NCBI GenBank assembly: GCA_026214975.1
Contig: JAOBSW010001156.1
Location: 1-64,000, forward strand
Direction: 5' to 3'
Source: Gentiana macrophylla
Lineage: Eukaryota; Streptophyta; Magnoliopsida; Gentianales; Gentianaceae
Length of the DNA: 64,000 bases
Shown: positions 47,001-57,616 of the stretch, piece after piece
Position numbering within the stretch: position 1 is the stretch's first letter
How the letters are laid out: the number at the start of each line of letters is the position of its first letter
Position numbers and translations under genes: made by a program
The notes under the pieces: model-generated
What the model saw: the letters and a program-made list of their open reading frames with translations, nothing else
The model's database searches: none
What the model was told of the DNA's origin: nothing

Positions 47001-48060
47001 CAACTCCTCCTCCCTTGAATACAAACTTGTATTACATATAAGAAAAAAACACATATTTAGTTTTCTTCTTGGCTATTAGCACGCACACATTCGCTAAAAG
47101 CCAATTTTGCCTAAGTGGCACAAATCAGTGTTGTAAAATTTGGTTTGACGGTGTACACAACTTTGGAAAATAAAAGGGGGGTAGGGGCTTTTCGACCGAC
47201 CTATTACATGTAGTGGTGCTTGATTATAATTGAGGTTAACTAACTATCAAATATGATGCAGATGGAATCCTCTTGAGTGGTATTGTGGTGATGTATGAGT
47301 TTCACAAGTTTCTGAGGATTATTCTTTTGCTTATGCACTCATTCTGGATACCTCAAATTGTGACAAACGTTGTTCGTGACTCGAGAAAACCATTGCATCC
47401 TCACTATATCTTGGGAATGAGTATAACACGGCTAGCCATACCACTCTATGTCTTTGGGTGCCCTCACAACTTCATGCGCATCGAGCCTGACAAGAATTGG
47501 TGTATTTGTTTGGTTACTCTGATGGTTTTAGAAGCAACCACTCTGCTTTTGCAGCACTATCTCGGATCTAGATGGTTCATTCCTCGACATGTAAATTTTT
47601 TTTTACTTCTTTTTTTTTGGCATCTTTACGTAGTCATTTGTGAATACAAGGGTCGTGATTTTGATTATAATCTCACATTTTGGTTGTGGTGTGTTGACGA
47701 TGAGCAGATATTACCTGAGAAGTATGGCTATTATAGAAGGCTTGATCAAGATCCGAGCCACGCCACAGACTGTGTGATTTGCATGACTTCTATCGACCTG
47801 ACTCACCGGGCAAATGATAACATGGTACCTATTTCCATCGCCTGATAAGTTGATTTTTTTTTATTTTTTTATGTGCGCTCCTCACTAATGATGAAAAGGG
47901 GGTGTTTTGGATATTTTGAGTTGTGTTGGGGTGTTTATAATTTGTTGGTTCATCATCCAGGTAACACCATGCGATCATGTATTCCATTCGGGTGTTTGCA
48001 AAGGTGGATGGACATAAAATGGAATGCCCAACTTGCAGGCGGCCTCTTCCACCCGCATAG
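38016..48060 (+). CDS. FLY1/FLY2: Transmembrane RING-H2 E3 ubiquitin ligase, FLY1/FLY2 (Tul1-like), 14 exons
   Basis: Exons: 38016-38144, 40729-40800, 41174-41301, 41773-41888, 43117-43177, 44757-44823, 44911-44988, 46082-46239, 46376-46435, 46528-46621, 46825-46991, 47262-47590, 47708-47824, 47961-48060. All junctions are GT-AG and in phase. The product of about 559 residues has a signal-peptide-like N-terminus (LFGLWCLCLGFSWQVSG), the family block SWGDEW/GPFSP, a luminal domain, several membrane segments (exons 8-12) and a C-terminal RING-H2 (DCVICMTSIDL, then PCDHVFH and a final C-P-T-C). Arabidopsis FLY1/FLY2 act in the endomembrane system and limit pectin methylesterification in seed mucilage. 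Four apparent 1-base deletions interrupt the frame: near 40776, 46873-46875, 47993 and 48016-48019. Adding one base at each makes the total exactly 560 codons including stop. They are either assembly errors or early pseudogenisation. Confidence 0.93.
43764..44037. mobile_element. Stowaway-like MITE in intron 5 of the FLY-type gene
   Basis: Terminal inverted repeats: CTCCCCGGCCCCAAAATATA at the left, and ATAAGTCATTTT further in, mirrored by AAATGACTTATTATTAGGGA ending GGAGGGAG at the right. It is flanked by TA on both sides (43762-43763 and 44038-44039), the Tc1/mariner-type target. Length 274 bp, AT-rich interior, no ORF. Confidence 0.85.
44246..44522 (-). mobile_element. TRIM-like mini LTR element in intron 5
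   Basis: A direct repeat of about 50 bp (AAGCTTAAGCTAATGAGAAG near 44252 and AAGTTTAAGCTGATGAGAAG near 44479, each followed by AACATATTAAACACTTC) flanks about 150 bp. Just left of the right copy is ATCTGATACCA (44446-44456), the complement of the initiator-Met PBS TGGTATCAGA. This places the 5' LTR on the right, minus strand. Confidence 0.6.
47591..47707 (+). other. Intron 12 of the FLY-type gene: 117 bp, stop-free (exitron-like)
   Basis: The intron is 39 codons long with no stop in the reading frame of exons 12 and 13 (VNFFLLLFFWHLYVV... to VDDEQ). Retention would insert a hydrophobic then acidic segment between the last membrane region and the RING finger. It has GT-AG ends and contains long T runs. 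Confidence 0.6.
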
Positions 48061-48853
48061 TAGATAAATCTCCCTAGTTGGTTCTTCCATCCGTTTCTTA
48101 GTCGAATGCCGCCTTGTCTGGTGGGTGGGGCGGTGCGGTGCGGTGCGCTAATCAATTAAGTGGGATAGTTTCTTCCATTTCTTGCATTTTAGTTTTTATA
48201 CCCCAGTAATTTTTCGGTCTGATCAATAAATAACCCAATAGAAGAAATAGAATGGGACAGTTGAATGAGAGAATGTTATCACGAGGTGATCCGGGACCAC
48301 CAGATTTGCGCCATCATCATATCTGATATCACACACCTGCAAATAGAAACGTTGAAGCGAAGAAAAGAAGTTCACTCGTTCCTGTTCCCGAGCTGTGAGA
48401 ATTTGGACAACATCCATACAACCGATTACTTCAGAAGATATATGCATCAGGAGCTAGTTGTAGATTTGCCCCTTTTATTTTTTCTAACCTGTAAAACAGA
48501 GTTTAAAAAAATAATTAGACGTCGAGTCGGGGGAAATTTGGCACTAATTTTTTTTTTTTTGTTTTGTTTCTTTTTCGGGGGGTATTCCTCTTACCCATTG
48601 TATGTATGTAATATGAGATTAGTGTGTTTACCACCAACTAATTCACCAGGGCAGGTGTTGATGATTTAATTATCCATCCACGTAACGATCTAAATGATAC
48701 TACTTGTATTTGAAATGTTAGAAAAAGCATTTGCACAATCAATGGTCGTTCTCTACTTATTAATTGATTCTTATGGAATTTGCACGAGTCTCGAAGAGCT
48801 CGATACGGTGTATAAATAACGTTTGGTTCGAGACTTATATATAAATAAATATA

Positions 48854-49042
48854 GGGCATTGTTAATGACACCACACCAAATATATTCGGGCACCACACCT
48901 GTGTAAAATTCGACTTTTTAGGGGTCGAAATAAAATATTTCGACTTTACAGGGGTCGAAATACACATTTCGACCCCTAAAAAATCGAATTTTGCACAGAT
49001 GTGGTGTCCGAGTATATTGGGGTGGTGCCATTAACGATGCCC
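48854..49042. mobile_element. Palindromic MITE with 9-bp target duplication
   Basis: The element is almost a full inverted repeat: the left arm (GGGCATTGTTAATGACACCA... AATTCGACTTTTTAGGGGTC) is mirrored by the right arm (GACCCCTAAAAAATCGAATT... GGTGCCATTAACGATGCCC). Both flanks carry ATAAATATA (48845-48853 and 49043-49051). A 9-bp duplication and long inverted repeats fit a Mutator-type non-autonomous element. No ORF. Confidence 0.85.
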
Positions 49043-49767
49043 ATAAATATATCTCGAAATAAACAACTCTGAAAGAATGTTCGTAGCTGGAGACTGATGT
49101 TACTGGACATGGGGTATAGTCTTGGTATGTATTGTAACGACGTTGTTTTGGAAACTAAACCATTAATCATAACGACATGTACAACACATGCTCTTATCTA
49201 TTATTTTAGTTTCGGAGCAGACAAAGATCACTGATTGAAATAGCAACAAGTTGTTCAAATGAGAGATGTTAGAATAAGTTTTCTCAAAAAAAGAATAATT
49301 TAAATTCTAAAAATCAAATTGTACAATTTCTATAATTCTCAGTCTGTACGTTTCAACTTTTAAAATTATTCTATCAGAGGGGGCTTCACAGTAGGGAAGC
49401 CACGCTGACAGTGATCTGATCACACATGCTCGATTTTGAAGGTGGAATCTGCGGTGTCATGTGTGGAAATTGTGTGGTCCAGACGCCGCGCGTAGACAGC
49501 TTCCCAAGAGGAAATTCCTGGTGATAAATTTTCCCAACTTTTGACGGAATCAGAAGAAATTGAATGCAAATATGATTGTTGTTGGAAATCAAACGTCTTA
49601 GTCACATGTAATTAAAGATCTTTTTTTTATTTGTTTAGATATGGGACTAGCTAGATCGGTATTATACTCGTACGTACTATACTATTACTTTAGTTACCAT
49701 TTGAACATTGACATGCCTTTTTTTCCCTTCTTAAATAGATGTAATAAAAATTTTAGGCAACTTTACT

Positions 49768-50024
49768 GTTGGCACCACACTTACTCCTGACATTTAAAAA
49801 ATTACATCACGTATCATGATTATTTTTGTTCAAAATAACGTCACTGACACTGACGTTGATTTTCAATACTTTTAATGCCATTTCAGTGCTGATGTTGATT
49901 TTTGATAACAACGTCAATGGCTCCGACGTTATAGTTATAAATATATCATGGGTAAAAAACGTTAGTCCAATGACGTTATATTGAAAAAGAACGTCAGTGA
50001 CACCGACGTTCTTAGTGTGGTGCC
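49768..50024. mobile_element. MITE-like element with repeated AACGTC/GACGTT palindromes
   Basis: GGCACCACACTTACT at the left (about 49768) is mirrored by CTTAGTGTGGTGCC at the right (50011-50024). Inside, AACGTC-N9-GACGTT occurs at 49837-49857, 49910-49930 and 49990-50010, with a weaker copy at 49958-49978. The GGCACCACAC/GGTGCC ends resemble the 48854 element. Further ACACCACACGTGT-type sequence lies just to the right, so the true right end may be near 50062. Confidence 0.5.
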
Positions 50025-50491
50025 GAACGTATAAAAAAAAAAATACACGTGTGGTGTCGGAAGTAAATGAAAAATATTTAGTTTCTGGCACTTTCATTCT
50101 TGTATGACTTGCATGCCAATGTAATTATGTTTATTTTGGATCATATATAGTATTACAATACAACTACTGTACGATACAATGCATTCAGATAATGGCTGAT
50201 GATGTTGTCCGTCACATATATAAGTATAACCCCATGGTCTACGGAATAGGATCATCTCAAGAAGCTTGAGAAATATTCTCCAGTATGCATTGATCCAACC
50301 ACACATCCCAAAAGTGTAGAAACATCTAGCCATTAATTAACTTTTTCCAAAACTACGTACCATGGTCTACTGGTTTAGATGATGCAAGGCAAGCTATATA
50401 TTCACTATAGTATAAAATCGTCCGCACATGCATGTGAAAAATAGAGACATCGATCACACACAGTGTATATATCGATGGCAAAGATGCAAAG

Positions 50492-53400
50492 CTAAGAAGA
50501 ACACATTGAACTTCTTTGCTTCATTAATACTTGCTTTAGCTTCTTAATTAACTGAGGATTAGAGCACATGTACTCTTGGAAGGATTGCCTGATTTCCCGC
50601 AACACGCTCTTGTACTCTTCTCCTTCATCAGAATTGAAATTGAGCAGTTTTCTGAACAAGTTTCTCCACAATTCTACTTGCCAATATCTGGAGGAAAGAA
50701 AAAAAAAGAAACACAGTTACGCACGCATTACAAAATGTACTACATCATGTATTATTACCGCGTGTTTCATCTTCTAATGAAGGCCAATGATGATACACTC
50801 CAGGATTTAATGACGGGATTGCAGGATATCAACTAAACCATTCTACAACAACAAGGACAATGTGAAAATGCATACCTTTTAAAGGGTGCTTTAGGTTGAT
50901 AACTATAGGACCCATCAATTGTCTCTTTTCTTTCTAGCTCCATATAATTATTATGAAGCATCATATGAGCTATAACACATAGTCCATATGTATCTACCTG
51001 GTATCACCATTCAGACCAAAAATAATAATAATAACTGAGCGTTAGCCAGTTTTTAATGCAATAATCAATGTTGTTGATGATAAAGAAACACTTGCCTGGA
51101 AGGTCCATGGTTTCTTCTCTTGCATTTGTATGCAACGAAAACCGGAAGTTCGACAGTCTCCTGTGAACTGGGTATGATCAGGAAAGAGACGCATGTCTAT
51201 ACCCCTTCCCCAGTCAACAAGGCAAAGTCCCTGTGCAAGTGCAATTAGCAGGGACTCAAAATCCAAACACACTAGCAAGGAAATTATGCTCAAGGGGCCA
51301 ACAAAATTACCTGTTCCTTCCAGGGGCCGCTATGGTTGTAGAAATCATCTTTATCTTCTGTCAGGTTATCCCTGTAAAAAAATATTCAACTAAATCAATT
51401 CCCTTGGGTAGTTACGGACAATACAGATAAGACGATTAAACTATGTTTTGATTCAGATGGATTATATGGTATTCATGACTTTAGTACAGTTCAGTTGAAA
51501 AACCAAACCGTCAGAAGCACAAGTTTTCAAATCTCCATATCACTCTCATTTTCTCAAACTGGTTGATTTTCTCTAATACCCAAACCAATAATAAATATGA
51601 GTGCTACAGGTTCAAGATACCGGTATAGCCAACAACCAAGATAGAAGCGAAACCTTTAAGCATCAGGAGACAAATTCCAGAAATAAAATTAAAGTAGAGG
51701 AAAGCTACACAAGTGAACAGCTATGGATTAAGTTATATGTTCTTGTAACAATGGGTTATCTTTACGGCTTCATTAGAAGCTTTCTTGTTTGCTCTCAACA
51801 AAACACACAAGTATACATTTAGTTTGTCCCGTTGTAATTAGTGCAAGCTTTTCTTCATCATTTTATGCTTTTATACCAAGTCTAAGGTAGTGCTTTCCCT
51901 AAAAATGACAGCTTGATGGTTGGTTGAGTTCAATTAATACTTGATACTTTAAGACTAAGGAATTTGCATGACCAAAATTTTGCAAGCTTCTTGTCTCTAC
52001 ACTCTAGTTGTGTAATGGTGTGAATAGCTGTCACAACCTAGTGGCACATGCTGAGATCCATCCTGAAGAATTCAGATTTGAGTTATGTTGTATTTGGGAT
52101 TTATCAACTCTATTAAATATGGTAAAATGTGTGAGCGTGGTTCCTACTGTTTTTTACGAAATAGAAAAAGGAAAAAATAAAATAAAAATAAAAATCAGTT
52201 GCCACATTGACACGTGAGGAATAAACTCTGCACATTTGTTACCATTGTATCCTCTCTGTTTTCATCCACAGAGTCCTCCAGTTACAAGTAATCCTCTATT
52301 CAGTATTTGTAGAATCCAGTTACTAGTAACGTATGGAACGAAGTAGTGCCACTGGGCCCTAGGGACAGAAATGCGGTAATAATAAACAACACTCATTCTG
52401 GTAATATATGCTGCAATTATGATCAATAGTAACAGAAGTGAGATAGAAACTTGTATTTGACTCAGCAGTAAAATAAAGCTTCGATAATGAAAAGCTTTTG
52501 TTCTTTTTTATTTGGCTTTTTAGATTTTTAAGTTACCTTTCTCAACAACAACAAAATTATATCCAAGGTATCATTTTCAAACATTTTTTTTTCAGTTTTA
52601 CCCTTAATTATTATACGTAAGAGAATAAAAGTAAAATTCAAACTTCAAAGTATGTAATCATTTTGTTAATCTGCATGTCTGAGTCAAAAGTTTCAAATAA
52701 AAAGGAGGGTGGGAGTAATCTATAGATTCTGGAAGGGCGCAAGATAACAAAATTAGTTACCTGGCATAACGAATCATCAGATTATCTGGTTTGAAATCAC
52801 CATGTATAATTGCAGCATCAAATAGAGTTTCTAGAATGTAAAGCATCTCTATCGTGTAATAAATACATAGCACTTCTTCCATAAACCCACCGATGACAAC
52901 ATTTGAGTTTATAGCATCCTGCAAAAGTTCGTTCACATACATTACAAGAATGACAAGGTTTCCATGACCTAAATTGATATAATGAACTAATAGTCCTCAC
53001 ACAAACCTGAAGAGTCCCATTGGCTAAAAAATTAGAGACAAGTATGCTGTAATCAGAATAGAGATGCATTTTGTGTGCAAACCCAAACTTCATCCTCTGG
53101 TATAAAAGGAAGGTGGTTTTAATAAGACGTCAAGCCTTCAACTTATGAATCTTAACTAAATCTCATGCCAACAATGAAAACACCTCTTTTTGTGGGATGC
53201 GTTTATCAAGTTGACGGTACATGTAGAACTCCCAAGGAAAGGCAGGCTTCTGAATCTGCAAGGAATTTCAGAGCCCAACCATTATTTTTCATAAACATGT
53301 GATTAAGTAAAAATATTGTGGAAGTTTATTTATTTTTTTTTTTTAAGAATCATTTGTGGAAGTTAAGAATACAAACGTTTATAATTACCTTAAGAGCTAC

Positions 53401-55957
53401 CACATCTTCAGGATTACCATCCTCAAATGCTTTGAATACTTGAGCAAACCCACCCTGACCTGCACATCCCTTAATATGGTATTTGCTTCCACCTTTAACC
53501 ATAAAAGATCACAAAACCAGTCAGATTCTTGGGAAACTTTCTCATTTTTAGGCACTTCGCTTTTACATGTGAAATTACATAAGTGGAAGTTGATCATTTT
53601 AGTGGCATGTTTCATTATCATAATTCATGAAAACCAAGTAGCAGGACGGACTGAAACAAAGGTTTGATCTGTATGGAAAAATGAACTTTGGGAGGTTAGA
53701 GCACTATGAATCAAGGTCCAGTGAAGACTAGTGATTTCATCCAGCTAAAAGTCTTAAACTGCAGAAACATTAGAGTAAGAGAACCATCAACTAAACAAGC
53801 TGAGTCATAAACTGTTGCTCTAATGGAGTTCGCTATTTCACAAGTACATGGGTTGCCAACTATATGCAACAACAAAAAAATACAAACAAGTCAACAGCAA
53901 ATTGTCCTTACATAGTTTTTTCTCCCATGACAAGTTAAGCCATTAAAAGAATGATTTAAGCATCACATCACAAATGTGAATGAAGTCTGAATATTGTAAG
54001 ACTTAACCTATCTCAATTGTTTTGTTCCGACCAGACTTCTGCAACGTAGAGAATGCCACTTTTCCCTTGTATGGTTTGGTACTTGCATGATATCCCTGCA
54101 ATGCATGTAGAAATTACCTATTAGATGTATTTTAAGGCAAGCCAAGATACCAACAAGTTATTCAGAAAGAATTTCTATATAGAGAGTGATTTGTCTCACG
54201 TCGTATTTAATCATATGAGGATTAATCTGCTGCAACAGTGTTTTAATTGTTGAGACCATCCATGGGTTTATATAATTTGTGCCCTTCTCCTGAACCTGAT
54301 CCATCTGAAGAAGAATAAGTCACAAATATCTAGTTTTCTATGATGAAGTTGAACTAAGCATTTTTAACACCTGGGAGTGAAACTTGAGGGCAGACACGCA
54401 GTATACCATACTCAGTTGACAAATATCCTAAAAGCGTAGGGTGCTATGTCGAGTAATTCAAAAGACATGATCTAAGACGAATAAACTAGGAACACGTATT
54501 GAAAAAAATTGTGTACAACCAGAAGTATATAAAGCCAATAGAAAAATCACTCTAGTTCCACCTTGTTAATAAAACAATACCACCTATAATTTCCATACAT
54601 TCCAATTGCACATCTACAACTGGAAAAGCAAACAGTAGCAACGATTCAAAATTATCTACATATCCATAGTAGCTAGTTATATTAATCCCTTTTAAACATT
54701 GTGAACATTGGAATATTAAGTCAAACTAGAACAAGGCTTGAATCTCTAAAACTGATTCTTACTTCTCCCAGCATGTTCGTTACCTTCTTCAGTACCGATG
54801 ATGCACAAATAGCAAGATATCTCAGTCAGGCATACATCGTGTTTATCAGTGAGATGTTAAAGCTATTTAAGAAAAATACAGCTAGCCCATTATTCATCGC
54901 TGAGTATTTTTCATATAAAATGTAAATCTGATAATATCAGATAACAAAGTTGTTAATGGCAAGCAGCTAATAATTAACTTACATCTTCTATCAAGTTAGA
55001 TGAGGTCTTATTTGCATATCTGACATTCCATATGAGACAGAAAAGGGACTATTGACTATGCAAAACTTATTATTCGCATCAAAAAGTATAGTAACATTCA
55101 ACTATGCCATGTGATGAACTTTCTAGCTCATCCTATTTTTGAACACTCTTTATACAAATAATTCAGAGCAGACCTTTTGAAGTGAACCGCTTGTGACTCT
55201 ATCCGACACTCTCTCAAGAAAAAGCACCTGTGCCTTCTTCAATCTATTTATGGGCTGAGCATTTCTGTAACACACACAAGCTAATAAGATATCAAACATG
55301 TTTAAATATCTGTATGGGAGATAAAGCACGATAAGAAAAGGAGATCTTCAATACCTAGCTATTCCTAAGTGGTAAACGAAGAAAGCATCAATCAATCTCC
55401 CTTTCTTTTCCAACACAAGTGCATAAACCTCATAGAGCATAGCGTTATACACACATATCTTATTCTTCAGGATCTCCTTAAATACACCTTCATAATCTGC
55501 ACACCCATCCATCTGCACCAAATTGTGAATCCTCAAATTAACACATTCGCCTAAATTAGAGGTTCTAGCTCATGAATGCAATGCTTGAAAGAGGAGCAGG
55601 AATTACATGAATGAACCATATTTTGAGAAATCTGACATCATTTTGGTACCGAGGATCCTTCTTGAAGGTTTCAATGCAATCTGTGACAAGTTTGTCGAAT
55701 TTCGAGCTGCTTGTGGATTCAATTGAACTTGCTGAGTTTCTTTCTTTCTCAATCGACCTAGAATCAACAGAAGTAAGTTAAAAACAATCTGTTTAATTCA
55801 CGCAATAAGTTGTGCAGCGTGGGGATGGCCTTGATAATTCGAAGGAGCAATCTTACCAGAGCCACTCTAGAAGGGGATCATCGATGCCTTTGGAGAAGGT
55901 TGGCGCAGAAGTGGCGGTGAAAACGTCGCCATTTCTGGAGTCGACGCCCATGGTCAT
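50492..55957 (-). CDS. BUB1/BMF1: BUB1/MAD3-family spindle-checkpoint protein kinase (BMF1 type), 14 exons
   Basis: Exons in transcript order: 55957-55857, 55757-55607, 55512-55355, 55264-55174, 54304-54200, 54095-54008, 53492-53389, 53255-53184, 53096-53007, 52918-52761, 51371-51311, 51230-51096, 50997-50876, 50687-50492. The total of 1632 nt gives 543 residues plus stop, with every phase matching. Residues about 45-165 form the BUB1/MAD3 N-terminal TPR-like region (DPRYQNDVRFLKIW). Residues about 232-543 are the kinase: glycine loop GCAGQGGFAQVF (240-251), VALK with Lys266, catalytic loop HGDFKPDN (359-366, Asp361), and DWG (399-401) in place of DFG. Its family acts at kinetochores in the spindle checkpoint. 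The upstream in-frame TGA fixes the start at 55957 (or Met at 55951). The intron after exon 12 has a GC donor. The linker between the TPR region and kinase is short, as in plant BMF1. Confidence 0.95.
51091..51095 (-). other. Non-canonical GC 5' splice site of the BUB1-type gene
   Basis: The minus strand reads TTCCAG at the exon end, then GCAAGTG. This is the CAG/GCAAGT consensus of plant GC-AG introns. The acceptor is a normal AG before 50997, and the frame continues exactly. The other 12 introns are GT-AG. Confidence 0.85.
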
Positions 55958-56198
55958 TCAGGTGGCCGGCGGAAATTGGGAGCCGAACCGTTAATGAGTA
56001 GCTAATTATTGCATTTTACTTTATTTGAAAAGCGACTAGTTAATTAAATAAGAAGCGGGAAAGAACTCGTGTAAATTTTGAAATGTTTTGCGGAAATAAA
56101 ATCCAGCCACCATTTGTGAAAATGTAATGATGAATGAAATTCTAAAGATCAAATCAATAGTTTGGAACAAATCGAATTAAACTGAAAAAGTTGAACTA
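55958..56198 (-). promoter_or_regulatory. Proximal upstream region of the BUB1-type gene
   Basis: About 240 bp between the start codon and the neighbouring MITE-like element. No clear TATA box or E2F-type site was recognised by eye. Confidence 0.3.
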
Positions 56199-56924
56199 AG
56201 GGTGCGTTGGATTGCTGAAATTTAACGGAATGGAATGCAATGGAATGGAATGAAACCGATTCAGTTCCTATGTTTGTCATGTAATAAAATGAAATATGCA
56301 AGATTGTATTAGATGTGACAAGTAACACGGTGGGTGATGAGCGTGCATGATAACGAGTGTAGCAAGCGGTGGTTGGTGGCGGAGGATGATGTGAGGTGTG
56401 CGATAGTAGTGGTTGTGGTGATTGTGGTGTGCGATAGTGGTGGTTGAGGTGGTGGTGATGGTGGTGGTTGTGGTGTGCGATACCATTGGTTGTTATGGCG
56501 GTGGCGGCGGGTTGTGATGTTTGTGGCTTGGGCTATGATGGGGGATGGTGATGAGTTGTGCTGAGGGTGGTGACAGGGTAGGCGGCGGTGGTGGAGGGTG
56601 GTGGTGGTGGATTGCTGTGGAGGGTGGTGGTGGTGGATTGCGGCGGAGGGTGGTGGTGGTGGATTGCGGTGGGGTGGGCAGGTGCCACGGGAGGTTGCGG
56701 GCGCCGGGCGGTGGTAGTTGATTTTTTATCACTAGGTTATACTTACATTTCATTCCATCAAATCATTCCGTCCATTCCGTTTTTATGGAATGAAAATGGT
56801 AAAAAAATCATTCCAACGGAATGAAAACCCATTCCATTCTCTCGCAACTAAACACGTCAAAATGAAGGAATGGAATGAGAAAAGCCTTCTATTCCATTCC
56901 ATACAAGCAATCCAAACGTACCTT
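56199..56924. mobile_element. Non-autonomous TIR element with internal GGT minisatellite
   Basis: The left end GGGTGCGTTGGATTGCTGAA is mirrored by the right end, which read in reverse complement is AGGTACGTTTGGATTGCTTG; both arms then carry multiple GGAATGGAATG repeats. Flanks TAA (left) and TTA (right) hint at a PIF/Harbinger-type 3-bp target but are not identical. The centre (about 56330-56710) is a GGTGGT-rich low-complexity block with a unit GGAGGGTGGTGGTGGTGGAT repeated three times (about 56593-56670). No transposase. It sits 240 bp upstream of the BUB1-type start. Confidence 0.7.
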
Positions 56925-57020
56925 AAAAGTTTTCGGTCAGTTTCCAAACGATTAAAAATCAATTCGTTTCGTAGAATTTAGTTTCAATTTGAAACAATGA
57001 AATTTTATCAAACCGAATCA

Positions 57021-57616
57021 TGTCCAAACATACCCTAGTTATGCAACGTCTCGTTCTGAATACTGAGTCCTTATCCGAAAAATTGAACGTCCGCCATGTG
57101 ATATTTAAAGAAAACTCTAAATCCCACGTAAATCTTACATCATATCAAATTATTAACGAAAAATACGGAAGACAACCAAACAAACTACGATCAACCTTCA
57201 AACTATTGAGACCTTAATGTGGATACTACGAATTCCAACTAATCAAGATTATAACTACAAATTAAACAAGAGTTTACGATAAATACCTTCATGAGATGAA
57301 AATGAATTCGAAATTGCTCCTAAACCCGAAACTACTTCATATTCAGCACTTTGGTATGCACAAACCCAGAAATCAACAAAAATCGCTCTAGAGACTATCA
57401 CTGGGGGCGCTTTCCCTGCTCTTGCGGGACAGCAGCCGGGGAAAATACAGGCACGAAAAATACGTATTTTGGGCTGTCTATGAGTCTTTTATAGTATTTT
57501 GGCAGCCCTAGGTCAATTTCTGGTGTCTTAAGGGAAACAACAGATTAAAAAAAATGAAAATAAAGTAAATTCCAAATGGACTGAATTACCCTTAAAAAGA
57601 TGCGAGGGATTTTACA
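57021..57616 (-). repeat. 3' LTR of the Tekay-like gypsy remnant
   Basis: On the minus strand AAGAAGGGGAGAA (a PPT) is followed by TGTAAAATCCC, so the LTR starts at 57616. A CTATAAAAGACTCATAG TATA-like site lies near 57495. The far end is uncertain; TG at 57021 is the best candidate. Confidence 0.55.

Larger units (their letters stand above)
48061..50491. other. Intergenic region between two convergent genes
   Basis: Holds the 3' UTR regions of both genes and the two MITE-like elements described separately. The remaining ORFs are short and unrecognised, including a plus-strand frame at 48265-48669. CGGTGCGGTGCGGTGCG near 48130 is a short G-rich repeat. Confidence 0.5.

Noticed and set aside
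47273..47845. Single 190-codon ORF as a gene
   Set aside because: It is exon 12, the stop-free intron 12, exon 13 and the first bases of intron 13 of the FLY-type gene read through without splicing.
47829..48447. Short ORFs around the end of the FLY-type gene (47829-48155 minus, 48223-48447 minus)
   Set aside because: Antisense of the last exon or 3' UTR region; no family motif and no coding signal.
56493..56753. Minus-strand proline/histidine-rich ORF
   Set aside because: It arises from the GGT-rich minisatellite inside a MITE-like element; simple-sequence translation only.
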